64,000 bases of DNA from an uncultured Pelagibacteraceae bacterium (GCA_902589305.1 CACISL010000002.1:1-64000), one strand, 5' to 3'; numbered from the stretch's first letter, positions 9,288 through 19,320 are shown. Numbers and translations: made by a program. Notes: generated by a model from the letters alone, not told the origin.

Positions 9288-10352
9288 ATGATTAAATATT
9301 ACACTCGTCCGTGTAATTTTTATTATGGAGATCTTGCAAAATTAAAAATAAAACAAAAAAAAGCTTATCCATTATGCGGTAGACAAGATACAGCGTTTGA
9401 TAAAATTGAGATTTTTAAAAGAAATAAAAAAATTATTAGTAATAAAATAGTCTCAATAAATAAAATTGAAAAACTTAATAAAAATGAGCGATTTGCAATA
9501 AAAAAAAACTTAAAAAAAATAGTTTCTAGAAGAAAAAATTTTATTAAAAATATTAATTTTTCAAAACCCACCATAATGGGAATTTTAAATTTAACACCAG
9601 ATAGTTTTTCTGATGGTGGAAAATTTAATAGTAAAAATAAATCATTTAATCATATTAAAAATATGGTTGATTCTGGTGCAAAAATAATTGATGTAGGCGG
9701 CGAGTCCACAAGACCTGGGTCAAAAACAATAAATCAAAGAAATGAATGGCAGCGGATAGAGTACGTGATTAAAAATTTTAAAAAAAAATACAAAAATATT
9801 TGCCTTTCAATTGATACTAGAAAATCAGAAGTAATGATTAATAGCCTTTGTTACGGTGCAAATTTAATTAATGATGTATCAGGTTTCAATTATGACAAGA
9901 AGTCATTAATTAATTTAAATAAATATAAAGTCTCAAAAGTTCTACATCACATGCAAGGAACGCCTAGCACAATGCAAATTAAACCAAAATATGAAAATGT
10001 GCTTTTAGATATTTATGATTTTTTTGAAAAAAAGATTAATAATGAATTAAAGGGAAAACAAATTATTTTAGATCCTGGTATAGGTTTTGGTAAAACTTTG
10101 AAACATAATTTGAGTTTAATTTCTAAAATTTCTTTGTTTCATAGTCTAGGATTGCCAATTTTAGTCGGTACATCAAGAAAGAAATTTATAAATCAAATTT
10201 CTGGTAAATACGACAGTAGTGATAGAACTGGTGGTACATTAGCTTCAGTACTTTATTTGTTGTCACAAGGAGTGCAAGTATTTAGAGTGCACAATGTGAA
10301 TGAAATAAAGCAAGGCATGCTTGTATATGAAAAAATTTTATTTAATCAATGA
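9288..10352 (+). CDS. folP: Dihydropteroate synthase with N-terminal extension
   Basis: The 354-residue protein condenses p-aminobenzoate with the pterin pyrophosphate in folate synthesis. The TIM-barrel domain starts near residue 94 with PTIMGILNLTPDSFSDGG and continues with GAKIIDVGGESTRPGS, SIDTRKSEV, LINDVSG and DPGIGFGKT. About 75 residues precede the usual start of the enzyme. This extension, beginning MIKYYTRPCNFYYG, matches my recollection of alphaproteobacterial versions and has no known function. It lies 5 nt after ftsH and overlaps glmM by 4 nt. Confidence 0.93.
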   Translation: MIKYYTRPCNFYYGDLAKLKIKQKKAYPLCGRQDTAFDKIEIFKRNKKIISNKIVSINKIEKLNKNERFAIKKNLKKIVSRRKNFIKNINFSKPTIMGILNLTPDSFSDGGKFNSKNKSFNHIKNMVDSGAKIIDVGGESTRPGSKTINQRNEWQRIEYVIKNFKKKYKNICLSIDTRKSEVMINSLCYGANLINDVSGFNYDKKSLINLNKYKVSKVLHHMQGTPSTMQIKPKYENVLLDIYDFFEKKINNELKGKQIILDPGIGFGKTLKHNLSLISKISLFHSLGLPILVGTSRKKFINQISGKYDSSDRTGGTLASVLYLLSQGVQVFRVHNVNEIKQGMLVYEKILFNQ

Positions 10353-11680
10353 AAAATAAATACTTTGGAACAGATGGAATCAGAGGCACGGTAAACAAAG
10401 GCAATATTACGGGTGAAAAGTTTTTTAAATTTGGTTTAGCTTCAGGAAACTATTTTAAAAATCAAAAAAAAACTAAACAAGTTGCAATAATCGCAAAAGA
10501 CACAAGGCTATCCGGCTACACTTTGGAACCTGCTCTAGTTTCAGGTCTCGTTTCAGGGGGGATGCATGTTTTTACTCTTGGTCCTCTCCCTACTAATGGC
10601 TTAGCAATGCTTACAAAGTCAATGAAAGCAAATATGGGTATTATGATTACAGCTTCTCACAATCCCTTTTATGATAATGGGCTTAAATTATTTGGACCGG
10701 ATGGCATGAAATTATCAGATAAAATAGAAAAAAAAATTGAAAAGCTAATAGATGCTAAAAATACAAAACAACTTACTGATCCTAAATACTTAGGTAGAGT
10801 AAAAAGATTAGAAGATGGAAATGAAAAATATATACAAATATTAAAAAACAATTTTCCAAAAGATTTTAATTTAAAAGGAATAAAGATAGTTTTAGATTGT
10901 GCTAACGGTGCATGTTATAAAGCTGCTCCAATTTTATTAAAAGAATTAGGTGCAAAAGTAATTCCTATTGGTGTAAATCCAAATGGCACAAATATTAACG
11001 AAAAATGTGGTTCAACTTATCCTTCTAAAATAAAATTTGCTGTAAAAAAATTTAAGGCTCATTTAGGTATATCTTTTGATGGTGATGCTGACAGAATAAT
11101 CATGTGTGATGAAAAGGGAAAAATAATAGATGGAGATCAAATAATTGCCATGCTAGCGAGAAGATGGAAATTAAAAAAAATTTTAAAAGGTGGTGTTGTG
11201 GGAACACTTATGTCTAATTATGGTCTGGAAAACTTTTTAAAAAAAGAGAAAATAAAGTTTTTTCGATCCAAAGTTGGAGACAGATATGTTAAAGAACGAA
11301 TGAAAAAACTAAATTACAATTTGGGTGGTGAGCAATCAGGTCATATTATATTAGGAAAATTTGCTACCACTGGAGATGGTTTGCTAGTAGCTTTAGAAGT
11401 ATTGTTTTCTTTAAGAAAAAATAAAAAAGCTAGTGAATTGCTAAATGTTTTTAAGCCTTTACCTCAAACTCTTGAAAATGTAGTTGTTAAGGATAAAGAG
11501 ATTATAAATAATCGTATATGTAAAGATGCTATTAAAAAAGCCAAAGTTTTGATGGGTAATAAAGGAAGAATTTTAGTAAGAAAGTCTGGTACTGAACCAA
11601 AAATCAGGATTATGGCGGAGTCTCTTGATAAAAATTTAATATCAAAAAGTATAAGAATAATTCGAAAATCTATAAAATAA
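10349..11680 (+). CDS. glmM: Phosphoglucosamine mutase
   Basis: A 443-residue enzyme converting glucosamine-6-phosphate to glucosamine-1-phosphate for peptidoglycan and LPS precursors. The phosphoserine loop MITASHNPF has its catalytic serine at residue 103, the magnesium loop is SFDGDADRI, and the sugar loop is GGEQSGHII. The phosphate-binding end RKSGTEPKIRIMAE is intact. Start ATGA overlaps the folP stop, the classical translational coupling folP-glmM. Confidence 0.97.
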   Translation: MKNKYFGTDGIRGTVNKGNITGEKFFKFGLASGNYFKNQKKTKQVAIIAKDTRLSGYTLEPALVSGLVSGGMHVFTLGPLPTNGLAMLTKSMKANMGIMITASHNPFYDNGLKLFGPDGMKLSDKIEKKIEKLIDAKNTKQLTDPKYLGRVKRLEDGNEKYIQILKNNFPKDFNLKGIKIVLDCANGACYKAAPILLKELGAKVIPIGVNPNGTNINEKCGSTYPSKIKFAVKKFKAHLGISFDGDADRIIMCDEKGKIIDGDQIIAMLARRWKLKKILKGGVVGTLMSNYGLENFLKKEKIKFFRSKVGDRYVKERMKKLNYNLGGEQSGHIILGKFATTGDGLLVALEVLFSLRKNKKASELLNVFKPLPQTLENVVVKDKEIINNRICKDAIKKAKVLMGNKGRILVRKSGTEPKIRIMAESLDKNLISKSIRIIRKSIK

Positions 11681-11681
11681 A

Positions 11682-12494
11682 TTGAAACCAAAATCAAAAA
11701 TATTAGTTATAGCAGGATCTGACTCGTCTGGAGGTGCGGGTATTCAAGCTGATATAAAAACAATTACAGCCCTGGGCGGGTACGCGATGACTGCAATAAC
11801 AGCTATTACATCACAAAATACTTTGGGAGTTAAGTCTGTTAATTCAATCTCAAGCAAGGAAATTAAAAGTCAAATTCTTTATACATGTAAAGACATCAAG
11901 CCTGATGTAATTAAAATTGGAATGTTATACTCTTCGAATATAATCAACTCTGTTTTTTTATGTTTAAATAAAATAAAAAGCAAAAAAATAATCTTAGACC
12001 CTGTAATGATTGCTAAGGGTGGGACTAAACTTATAAATGATTCTGCAATAAACACTTTAAAGCATAGATTACTTAAGCAAGCTCTTTTAATTACTCCAAA
12101 TATACCTGAGGCAGAAGTATTAACTCAAAATACAATTTCTAATACTAGAGATATGATTAATGCTGCAAAGATTTTGTTAGATTTGGGTTCAAAAAATGTT
12201 TTAATAAAAGGGGGACATTTGAACTCAAAAGTTATCTACGATGTATTTTTAAATAAGAGATGTTTGAAAATATTTAAAAATAAAAAGATTAGAACCACAA
12301 ATACTCATGGAACTGGATGCACATTATCAAGCGCCATTGCAACATTTTTATCATGTGGAAAACCTCTAAAGAAATCTTGTGAGTTAGGAATAAAATATGT
12401 TAACCAAGCCATAAAATCTAATTTATCCTATGGAAAGGGAAATGGGCCAATTAATCATTTAAATTCATTTAATATGAAAAAAAATTTTAAATAA
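11682..12494 (+). CDS. thiD: Hydroxymethylpyrimidine/phosphomethylpyrimidine kinase
   Basis: This 270-residue ribokinase-fold enzyme phosphorylates HMP to HMP-PP for thiamine synthesis. Family signatures are [20 protein letters not shown] at the N-terminus, [10 protein letters not shown] in the middle, and the anion-hole motif [12 protein letters not shown] near residue 206. The start appears to be TTG at 11682, immediately after the glmM stop; no better ATG gives the conserved N-terminus. Its stop overlaps the purA start. Cultured SAR11 strains are known to need an external HMP source, which gives a salvage role to this kinase. Confidence 0.95.
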   Translation: MKPKSKILVIAGSDSSGGAGIQADIKTITALGGYAMTAITAITSQNTLGVKSVNSISSKEIKSQILYTCKDIKPDVIKIGMLYSSNIINSVFLCLNKIKSKKIILDPVMIAKGGTKLINDSAINTLKHRLLKQALLITPNIPEAEVLTQNTISNTRDMINAAKILLDLGSKNVLIKGGHLNSKVIYDVFLNKRCLKIFKNKKIRTTNTHGTGCTLSSAIATFLSCGKPLKKSCELGIKYVNQAIKSNLSYGKGNGPINHLNSFNMKKNFK

Positions 12495-13786
12495 TGCACA
12501 ATGTTGTTGTGGTAGGGTCTCAGTGGGGAGACGAAGGTAAGGGCAAAATAGTCGACTGGTTATCTAGTGAGGCTGATGTGGTTGTCCGTTTTCAAGGGGG
12601 TCATAATGCAGGACATACTTTAGTAATAGGTAAAAAAATATTTAAACTTAGACTATTACCATCAGGTGTAGTCAGAGACGGTAAAATATCCATTCTAGGT
12701 AATGGAGTTGTCATAGATCCTTGGGCTCTTTTAGATGAAATAAAAGATATTAAAAAACAGGGAGTAGATATTACGCCTCACAATTTTATGATATCAGAAT
12801 CTGCCTCTCTAATCTTACCTTTCCATCAAGAAATGGATGAGATTAGAGAAGATGCTGCAGGTAAGGGAAAAATAGGAACAACTCGAAGAGGCATAGGACC
12901 TTGTTATGAAGATAAAGTCGGCCGAAGATCAATCAGAGTAATGGATTTAAGATCAGAGACCAACTTAGATAAGAGACTCGAAAATGTTTTAATGCATCAT
13001 AATGCTATAAGAAAAGGATTGAAAAAAAAAATTTTTAAAAAAAATGAATTAAAAAAAAAATTACTTGAAATAGCTCCAAAAATTTTGAAATTTGCTAAAC
13101 CCATTTGGTTAAAATTAGATGAATATAAAAAAGATAGAAAAAAAATATTATTTGAGGGCGCTCAAGGAATACTTCTAGATGTGGATCATGGCACATATCC
13201 TTATGTTACTTCATCAAATACAGTCCCAGCTATGGCAGCGACTGGTTCTGGATTAGGACCCGATAAAATTGGTTACATTTTAGGAATAACCAAAGCCTAT
13301 ACCACAAGAGTTGGAAGTGGTCCATTTCCAACTGAATTAAAAGATAGTATTGGAGAAAGTTTAGGAAAAAGGGGGAAAGAATTTGGTACAGTAACAGCAA
13401 GAAAGAGAAGGTGTGGATGGTTCGATGGAGTCTTGGTGAGACAAACTATCAAAATTTCAGGAATTAATGGAATTGCTTTAACAAAATTAGATGTTTTGGA
13501 TGAGTTAGAAGAAATTAAAATGTGTATTGGTTATGAATTAAATGGAAAAAAAATTGATTATCTTCCAGCAGCATCTGAAGATCAATTTAAAATTAAACCA
13601 ATTTATAAATCTTTCCCAGGATGGATGACAAAAACTCAAGGAATTAGAAATCTTAGCGATTTGCCTGAAAATGCAAAAAAATATATTTATGCTCTTGAGG
13701 ATTTTATTTGTGCAAAAGTTTCTAGTATCTCTACTAGTCCCGAGAGAGATGATACGATATTGATAGAAGACCCCTTTAAAAATTAG
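12494..13786 (+). CDS. purA: Adenylosuccinate synthetase
   Basis: The 430-residue GTP-dependent enzyme makes adenylosuccinate from IMP and aspartate, the first step from IMP to AMP. The N-terminal [16 protein letters not shown] loop, [25 protein letters not shown] and [24 protein letters not shown]-type signatures are all present. Length is normal. The ATG overlaps the thiD stop by 1 nt, and its own stop overlaps that of rpoH on the other strand by 4 nt. Confidence 0.98.
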   Translation: MHNVVVVGSQWGDEGKGKIVDWLSSEADVVVRFQGGHNAGHTLVIGKKIFKLRLLPSGVVRDGKISILGNGVVIDPWALLDEIKDIKKQGVDITPHNFMISESASLILPFHQEMDEIREDAAGKGKIGTTRRGIGPCYEDKVGRRSIRVMDLRSETNLDKRLENVLMHHNAIRKGLKKKIFKKNELKKKLLEIAPKILKFAKPIWLKLDEYKKDRKKILFEGAQGILLDVDHGTYPYVTSSNTVPAMAATGSGLGPDKIGYILGITKAYTTRVGSGPFPTELKDSIGESLGKRGKEFGTVTARKRRCGWFDGVLVRQTIKISGINGIALTKLDVLDELEEIKMCIGYELNGKKIDYLPAASEDQFKIKPIYKSFPGWMTKTQGIRNLSDLPENAKKYIYALEDFICAKVSSISTSPERDDTILIEDPFKN

Positions 13787-14679
13787 TTCGCAGGAAGTAA
13801 GTTTTTAGATTTACTAGCATTAATCATAGATTTTTGTAACTTTTCAAAAGCTTTCGTTTCAATTTGTCTAATTCTCTCACGGCTTATTTTATATTTTTTA
13901 CTTAATTCTTCCAAAGTAGAGGGATTTTCTGAAAGTCTTCTAGCAATAATTATTTCTTTTTCCCTATCGCTCAATATTTTTAATGAACTATTTAACAACT
14001 CTTTTTTATCGTTATATTCTTGTTGTTGTGAAATAATTAATTCTTGATCAAGATTTTCATCAACTAACCAATCTTGCCATTCTTCTGTTTCGCCTTGTTT
14101 TATCGGGTCATTAAGAGATTTTTCTTGACCCATCAACCTTCTGTTCATATTTACAACTTCATTGGTGTCTACTTCTAACCTTTTTGAAATTTCGTTAACA
14201 TGCTCATCTCTTAGATCACCCTCTTGCCCAGGAGCAATTTGATTTTTGATTTTTTTTAAATTAAAGAAAAGTTTTTTTTGTGCAGTTGTTGTTCCCATTT
14301 TAACTAGGCTCCAAGATTTTAAAACATATTCTTGTATTGCTGCTTTAATCCACCACATTGCGTATGTTGCTAATCTGAAACCTTTATCTGGGTCAAATTT
14401 CTTAACTGCCTGCATAAGACCAATATTTCCTTCTGAGATTAATTCGTTTACTGGTAGACCATAACCTCGATATCCCATGGCTATTTTTGCAACTAATCTT
14501 AAATGACTAGTGACAAGCTTATGTGCAGATTTGAGATTACCATTTTCTTTCCAATTTTTCGCCAGCATATACTCTTCCTCTGCATCTAACATAGGAAATT
14601 TTTTTATTTGTGTCAGATAAACTGACAATCCACCTGTAGATGGTGAGGGTAAATTTGTTATTTGATTTTTATCACTCAT
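13783..14679 (-). CDS. rpoH: Heat-shock sigma factor RpoH (sigma-32)
   Basis: A 298-residue group 3 sigma-70 factor. Region 2 is recognisable as [45 protein letters not shown], and [17 protein letters not shown] covers 2.3-2.4. The RpoH-type box follows near [21 protein letters not shown]. Region 4 with a helix-turn-helix ([19 protein letters not shown]) closes the protein. It directs RNA polymerase to heat-shock promoters. SAR11 genomes are known for very few sigma factors, with RpoH as the main alternative one. Confidence 0.96.
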   Translation of the reverse strand: MSDKNQITNLPSPSTGGLSVYLTQIKKFPMLDAEEEYMLAKNWKENGNLKSAHKLVTSHLRLVAKIAMGYRGYGLPVNELISEGNIGLMQAVKKFDPDKGFRLATYAMWWIKAAIQEYVLKSWSLVKMGTTTAQKKLFFNLKKIKNQIAPGQEGDLRDEHVNEISKRLEVDTNEVVNMNRRLMGQEKSLNDPIKQGETEEWQDWLVDENLDQELIISQQQEYNDKKELLNSSLKILSDREKEIIIARRLSENPSTLEELSKKYKISRERIRQIETKAFEKLQKSMINASKSKNLLPAN

Positions 14680-14709
14680 ATTTAAGACATATATATTTAT
14701 ATTTTTTTT

Positions 14710-15690
14710 TCAACCAGAGAGATTATTAAGTAAATCAAGCATTTTTTTAAAATCTTTAGGAAGATTTGATTTAAAAAAAACCCTTTTATTCTTAGTTGGG
14801 TGATCAAATTCTAGTGTAGCAGCATGCAGAGCCTGACCATTAAGATTGTTTAAACTTTCTAAAAAATCCTTGTTCACTTTTTTAAATTTAGCTTGTTTTT
14901 CTCCATATTTATTATCACCTAATATTGAGGTACCTTTATATTTAAAATGAACTCTAATTTGATGTGTTCTTCCTGTTTCAAGATCACACTCAACAAAGCT
15001 TATTTTCGGTATATCTTTAGAAAAAAAGGTTTTAATAGTTTTGTAATTAGTTATAGCTTTTTTCCCCTTAATTTCTGACACAGTCATTAGTTGTCTATTT
15101 TTTTTACTCCTAGATATAAGACTCTCAATTCGACCATGCATCGGTCTCAAAATTCCCCAAATTAAGCATTTGTATTTTCTTTTTATGGAATGATTACTAA
15201 ATTGTTTTCCAAGCCGAGAGTGAGAAAAATTATTTTTTGCAATAACTAATAGACCGCTTGTATTTTTGTCTATTCTATGAACTATTCCAGGACGCAATTC
15301 ACCATTCAAATTAGATAAATCATTTTTATATTTAAAAACAAGTGCATTAGCCAATGTATTTTCATAGTTTCCAGCTCCTGGGTGAACTACTAATCCTTTA
15401 GGCTTGTTAATAATTAAAATGTCTTTATCTTCATATATAATTTTTAAATTCATCTTTTTGGGGATTAAATTATCTTTAGATATTTCTTTGACATTTAACT
15501 TTAATTGATCTTCTCTTTTTAACTTAGTTGATGGCGATACTATTATTTTTCCATTAATTGAGAGATGTTTATTTTGAATTAGTTTTTTTATATTTGAACG
15601 AGTCAAACGATCAATATGTTTTGATAAGAATACATCTACTCTTTCACCGGTATTTATACTTTTAATTGAGAATTTTATTGTGTTATTCAT
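14710..15690 (-). CDS. rluD: RluD-type 23S rRNA pseudouridine synthase
   Basis: The 326-residue protein has an N-terminal S4 RNA-binding domain (about 1-75) and an RsuA/RluA catalytic domain. The catalytic motif HRIDKNTSGLLVIAK contains the essential Asp. GLVVHPGAGNYENTLANAL, LETGRTHQIRVHF and LHAATLEFDHP are also typical. It probably converts uridines in helix 69 of 23S rRNA. RluC- and RluD-like proteins are hard to separate by eye, so the symbol is tentative. In many proteobacteria rluD lies next to rpoH, as here. Confidence 0.88.
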   Translation of the reverse strand: MNNTIKFSIKSINTGERVDVFLSKHIDRLTRSNIKKLIQNKHLSINGKIIVSPSTKLKREDQLKLNVKEISKDNLIPKKMNLKIIYEDKDILIINKPKGLVVHPGAGNYENTLANALVFKYKNDLSNLNGELRPGIVHRIDKNTSGLLVIAKNNFSHSRLGKQFSNHSIKRKYKCLIWGILRPMHGRIESLISRSKKNRQLMTVSEIKGKKAITNYKTIKTFFSKDIPKISFVECDLETGRTHQIRVHFKYKGTSILGDNKYGEKQAKFKKVNKDFLESLNNLNGQALHAATLEFDHPTKNKRVFFKSNLPKDFKKMLDLLNNLSG

Positions 15691-15715
15691 AAATTAATTT
15701 AAAATGAGATTAACT

Positions 15716-15793
15716 GCGCCGGTAGCTTCAACTGGATAGAGCGCCGGATTTCGGCTCCGGAGGTTATGGGTTCGACTCCTATCCGGCGCACCA
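15716..15793 (+). tRNA. tRNA-Arg (anticodon TCG)
   Basis: A complete cloverleaf can be drawn. Acceptor GCGCCGG (15716-15722) pairs with CCGGCGC (15783-15789), then A and an encoded CCA. The anticodon stem CCGGA/TCCGG holds the loop TTTCGGC, giving anticodon TCG for the codon CGA. The T arm contains GGTTCGACTCC-type sequence. It sits between rluD and a minus-strand glycosyltransferase, 5 nt from that gene's stop. Confidence 0.96.
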
Positions 15794-15797
15794 AATT

Positions 15798-16613
15798 TCA
15801 TACAATCCAATCTTTATATCTCTCTTGGTTCTCAACAATATACTTTGGAAAATTATCATCAATTTTAATCACTCTATATTTAATATTTCGATTGAATAAA
15901 TCTTCACCTTTTAAGATTCTTTCCTCAATGTTTTTTACATTTGTAAATTGTGGAGTGTTAAATTCTTGATGGGAATAAGAATTGATCTTATGTTTTATAT
16001 CTTTTGGCTTTTTCAAAAAACTAAAATGCCAACCACCATCTTCAATAAGTTGAGGCTGTTTATCACTTAAAAATTTCCAAAAAGGCCGCTTTTTAGTTTT
16101 AATGTTTCTCAGCCATTGTGGAGATTTAAGATATTTTTTTTGGCAAATTTTCGTACCCGCCCAAAACCTATCTGTTATATTTAACAAATTTATCTTTGAT
16201 TGAAAATTTTTTTGAAGAAAACAAGCATATTTATTTTTAATATTAAATTTTTCAATTTTTTCTGGATCTGGAATTTCATCAATATCTGATATCATTATTA
16301 AATCGTCTGCATCACATTTTTCTATACCTCGATTAAGAGCGTTTCTTTGAAATTGATCTCTGATGTGATTTTCATGCCAATTTTTCTTTTGAGGCTTGAC
16401 ATCTAACGGCATATCATCAACGACAATATATTCAATTTTTTCTTCAAAATTGGAAAATTTTTTTTTATCAAATTTTAATTTTTTTTCATTACCAGCGTGA
16501 TCTCTTGTTGCCTCACATAGTATAAATTTATCTACGACTTTATTTAAAATATTTAATCTTATCTCTAGCATCAAATCTTCATCAAAATACATAAAACAAT
16601 CGATTAATTTCAT
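15798..16613 (-). CDS. Glycosyltransferase family 17 protein
   Basis: A 271-residue protein resembling GT17 (the family of beta-1,4-N-acetylglucosaminyltransferase III). It starts MKLIDCFMYFDEDLMLEIRLN, a typical opening, and has the acidic metal-binding motif MISDIDEIPDPE near residues 105-115. ILCEATRDHAG and DGGWHFSFLKKP also fit. The acceptor is unknown. It is the last gene of a minus-strand group after an ABC exporter, 2 nt from the permease, which suggests that it modifies a glycan or lipid carried by the exporter. It ends right beside tRNA-Arg. Confidence 0.82.
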   Translation of the reverse strand: MKLIDCFMYFDEDLMLEIRLNILNKVVDKFILCEATRDHAGNEKKLKFDKKKFSNFEEKIEYIVVDDMPLDVKPQKKNWHENHIRDQFQRNALNRGIEKCDADDLIMISDIDEIPDPEKIEKFNIKNKYACFLQKNFQSKINLLNITDRFWAGTKICQKKYLKSPQWLRNIKTKKRPFWKFLSDKQPQLIEDGGWHFSFLKKPKDIKHKINSYSHQEFNTPQFTNVKNIEERILKGEDLFNRNIKYRVIKIDDNFPKYIVENQERYKDWIV

Positions 16614-16615
16614 TT

Positions 16616-17407
16616 TTACTCACCCATGTTAATTAATGTTCCCCTTTTTTTTGCTCCAAAATATGAAACATAAAAAATTAAAATACCTAAAATAAAATAA
16701 ATTAATGATATCCCAATAGATTTTGCCATATTTGAGTAATCTACTGCACCAGTCATTAAAATATTTCTCATTTCTTCAAAAATATGAACCAAAGGAAGAA
16801 TTTTTGCAATTATTTGCAAAAATGGAGGCAGTATTTCGATTGGGTAATAAATACATCCCAAAGGAGCTAGAAAAAATAAACTTGCCCATGCAATGTTTTC
16901 GAATGAAGGTCCATATCTTAGTAATCCAGAGGTGACTAGCAATCCTAAAGTTATACCAAATAGATAAAGCGAAATAAGTAAAAAAATTAAAGGAATACCT
17001 AATTTTAAAACTGAGACCCCAAATAGAGGTATTGCAATTAAAACTGCTGGCACTAAACCTATAAGAGTTCTAAGAATTGCAGTTAAGGTCAGAGCAGCAA
17101 TTATTTCTCTAATTTTTATCGGGGCAATAAATAAATTTGTAAAATTTCTACTCCATATCTCTTCCAGAAACATCATATTGAAACTTATACTGGCTCGAAA
17201 TAAAAAATCATATAAAATTGCTGCTGTAAGAATTATTCCAACGGTGTTACTATAATAATCGGAGCTGAGTGTAAAAAACTTAGAGATAAATCCCCATAAA
17301 AAAATTTGAACGGTTGGCCAATAAATAAGATCCAATAATCTCGGAAAAGAGTTCATTATCAAATACAAATGTCTTAAACCTAATGCATATATTTTATTAA
17401 AATTCAT
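16616..17407 (-). CDS. ABC-2 type exporter permease
   Basis: A 263-residue integral membrane protein with about six hydrophobic segments, in the ABC-2 (NodJ/DrrB-like) permease family. The segment near residues 75-95 (FLEEIWSRNFTNLFIAPIKIREI) is characteristic of this family's amphipathic connecting region. It overlaps the upstream ATPase by 11 nt and is almost contiguous with a GT17 glycosyltransferase. The substrate cannot be read from sequence; an envelope polysaccharide or lipid is one option given the neighbours. Confidence 0.85.
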   Translation of the reverse strand: MNFNKIYALGLRHLYLIMNSFPRLLDLIYWPTVQIFLWGFISKFFTLSSDYYSNTVGIILTAAILYDFLFRASISFNMMFLEEIWSRNFTNLFIAPIKIREIIAALTLTAILRTLIGLVPAVLIAIPLFGVSVLKLGIPLIFLLISLYLFGITLGLLVTSGLLRYGPSFENIAWASLFFLAPLGCIYYPIEILPPFLQIIAKILPLVHIFEEMRNILMTGAVDYSNMAKSIGISLIYFILGILIFYVSYFGAKKRGTLINMGE

Positions 17408-18128
17408 TTTTACTCCTTGCCAATTTTAAGAAAGTTTCTTCTAAATTTCCTCTTCCATGCTTTTGAATTAGCTCAGAACAAGTTCCTTTATCAATAATAT
17501 TCCCTTGTCGCATCATTATTACACTATCGCAAAGTCTTTCTACCTCGCTCATATTATGAGAAGCCAGGAGAATAGTTACTTTATTTTTTATTTTATAATC
17601 TTGAATATAGCTTCTAATAAAATCTCCAATATCAGGGTCTAAACTCGCAGTTGGTTCATCTAATAATAATATTTCTGGCTTATTAATCAAAGATTTTGCA
17701 AGAGACACTCTATTTTTTTGACCAGAAGAAAGTTCTCCAGTTTTTCTATTAAAAAAATTTTTAATATCTAAATCTACTGAAATTTCCTCTATTTTTTTAT
17801 TTAAATCTTCTAAACCATAAAGCCGTCCATAAATTTCTAGGTTTTGTTTAACTGTAAGTTTTTTTGGTAATTCGACATATGGGGAGGCAAAATTAAATTT
17901 TTTTAAAATTTCATCTCTTTTGAATGAATTTATATTCTTATTATCAATTAGAATTTCACCAAATGAAGGTGTTACTAATCCTAACATCATTCCAATAGTA
18001 GTAGTCTTTCCGCATCCATTGGGTCCAAGCAAACCTATGGTTTTGTTCCTTTCAATCTGAAAGTTAATTTTATTTACTGCTAAATACTTATCGTAATATT
18101 TTGTTAAGTCTCTAATTTGAATAAACAT
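17397..18128 (-). CDS. ABC transporter ATP-binding protein
   Basis: The 243-residue ATPase has Walker A GPNGCGKTTTIG near residues 35-46, the signature GELSSGQKNRVSLAKSL near 133-149, and Walker B ILLLDEPTASLDPD followed by the switch histidine in LLASHNMSEVERL. It belongs to the CcmA/DrrA-type class that pairs with ABC-2 permeases. Its start overlaps the tsaC stop by 1 nt and its stop overlaps the permease start, so the three genes form one transcription unit. Confidence 0.93.
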   Translation of the reverse strand: MFIQIRDLTKYYDKYLAVNKINFQIERNKTIGLLGPNGCGKTTTIGMMLGLVTPSFGEILIDNKNINSFKRDEILKKFNFASPYVELPKKLTVKQNLEIYGRLYGLEDLNKKIEEISVDLDIKNFFNRKTGELSSGQKNRVSLAKSLINKPEILLLDEPTASLDPDIGDFIRSYIQDYKIKNKVTILLASHNMSEVERLCDSVIMMRQGNIIDKGTCSELIQKHGRGNLEETFLKLARSKNEF

Positions 18129-19078
18129 TATTTTGACGCTCTTGTTAAACGATCATTTATAGCTATACCTGGACCTATGTTAGGCATATTTACCACAAAA
18201 ATTTTTTTATAACCTAAGTTTTTAATTTTTCTCATGGTTTTGTATAGATTAGCTGCTGCTTGTTTCAAGTTACCTTTTTTGCTTAAGTTAAAATAGTTAG
18301 TTTTATTGCTAAATCTTTTTCCAAATACTATATAAGCATGATTAACATTTGTTGGTTTTTTCCCTAAAATAACAGGTATACCTGGAGAGTAATGTTTTTT
18401 TAACATTCCAGGTGATTTAATAATCGATTTTTTTTTTGAAAGAGTAATATTTAAACATTTTTTAATATCTTTTGAACTTATAATACCTGGCCTCAAAATC
18501 TTTGGTTTTTCTGTTAAGTCAATCACGGTTGACTCAATTCCAAATTTTGACTGACCACCGTCAATTATTAAACTTATTTTTTTTTTAAATTCATCAAATA
18601 CATCTTGAGCTTTTATTGGACTTAAGCTTGATGAAAAATTAGCGCTTGGCATTGCTAGAGGAAAATTAGCATGTTTTAGAATCTTTCGTATAATATTATG
18701 GCTTGGAAATCTAATTGCTATTGTAGATAAATTTGCAGTAGCTATAGATTTTATTTTTGACTCTTTATTTTTTTTTAAAACATAAGTGATTGGTCCAGGG
18801 CTAAATTTTTTGTAAAGTCTAAAAAAATATTTGTTTAAAATTACGTCTTTTTTAATATTCTTTAAATTAAAATAATGAATTATTAACGGATTTTTTAAAG
18901 GTCTTTTTTTTAGTTTAAAAATTTTTTTAACTGCTGACTCCGAGTAAGCGTTTCCTGCTAATCCGTAAACTGTTTCAGTTGGTAAACTAGCTATATTACC
19001 ACGTTTTAGGTATTTAATAGTTTTTTTAAGTGTCTTTTTGTTAAATGAATATATATTTGAATATATTTTTTTCATCAT
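18128..19078 (-). CDS. tsaC: L-threonylcarbamoyladenylate synthase, Sua5 type
   Basis: A 316-residue protein that makes threonylcarbamoyl-AMP for the t6A modification of ANN-reading tRNAs. The YrdC domain covers about residues 16-205, with GNIASLPTETVYGLAGNAYS, KRPLKNPLIIH and PLAMPSANFSSSLSPIKA. After the SPGMLKKHYSP linker comes a shortened Sua5-type C-terminal domain. It is transcribed divergently from xseB; the two starts are only 17 nt apart, so promoters must overlap or lie inside genes. Confidence 0.93.
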   Translation of the reverse strand: MMKKIYSNIYSFNKKTLKKTIKYLKRGNIASLPTETVYGLAGNAYSESAVKKIFKLKKRPLKNPLIIHYFNLKNIKKDVILNKYFFRLYKKFSPGPITYVLKKNKESKIKSIATANLSTIAIRFPSHNIIRKILKHANFPLAMPSANFSSSLSPIKAQDVFDEFKKKISLIIDGGQSKFGIESTVIDLTEKPKILRPGIISSKDIKKCLNITLSKKKSIIKSPGMLKKHYSPGIPVILGKKPTNVNHAYIVFGKRFSNKTNYFNLSKKGNLKQAAANLYKTMRKIKNLGYKKIFVVNMPNIGPGIAINDRLTRASK

Positions 19079-19095
19079 GTAATTATTATTTAATT

Positions 19096-19320
19096 ATGAA
19101 AAATGAAAATATTCCAGCTGACATCAAAAGTAAATCCTTAAAAGAGGCCAGGGATGAAATTGACGAAATATTAGTCAAACTAGAAAGTAAAAACTTCGAT
19201 TTAAGCAATTTAGAAAACGATTATAAAAGATTAATAAAACTAAACAAACACGTTCAAACTCTATTTAAAAGAAAATCTAAAGAACTTACTAATTCGAAAG
19301 AAATAAACTTAGATGATTAA
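19096..19320 (+). CDS. xseB: Exodeoxyribonuclease VII small subunit
   Basis: The protein is 74 residues when started at the ATG at 19096. The reading frame is open further upstream, but that part overlaps tsaC and lacks family similarity. The core SLKEARDEIDEILVKLESKNFDLSNLENDYK is the small coiled-coil of XseB, which helps XseA cut single-stranded DNA. It heads xseB-ispA-dxs, a widespread proteobacterial order; its 3' end overlaps ispA by 8 nt. Confidence 0.9.
   Translation: MKNENIPADIKSKSLKEARDEIDEILVKLESKNFDLSNLENDYKRLIKLNKHVQTLFKRKSKELTNSKEINLDD

Noticed and set aside
19045-19095. Upstream extension of xseB
   Set aside because: It would overlap tsaC on the other strand, and the family begins at the inner ATG.
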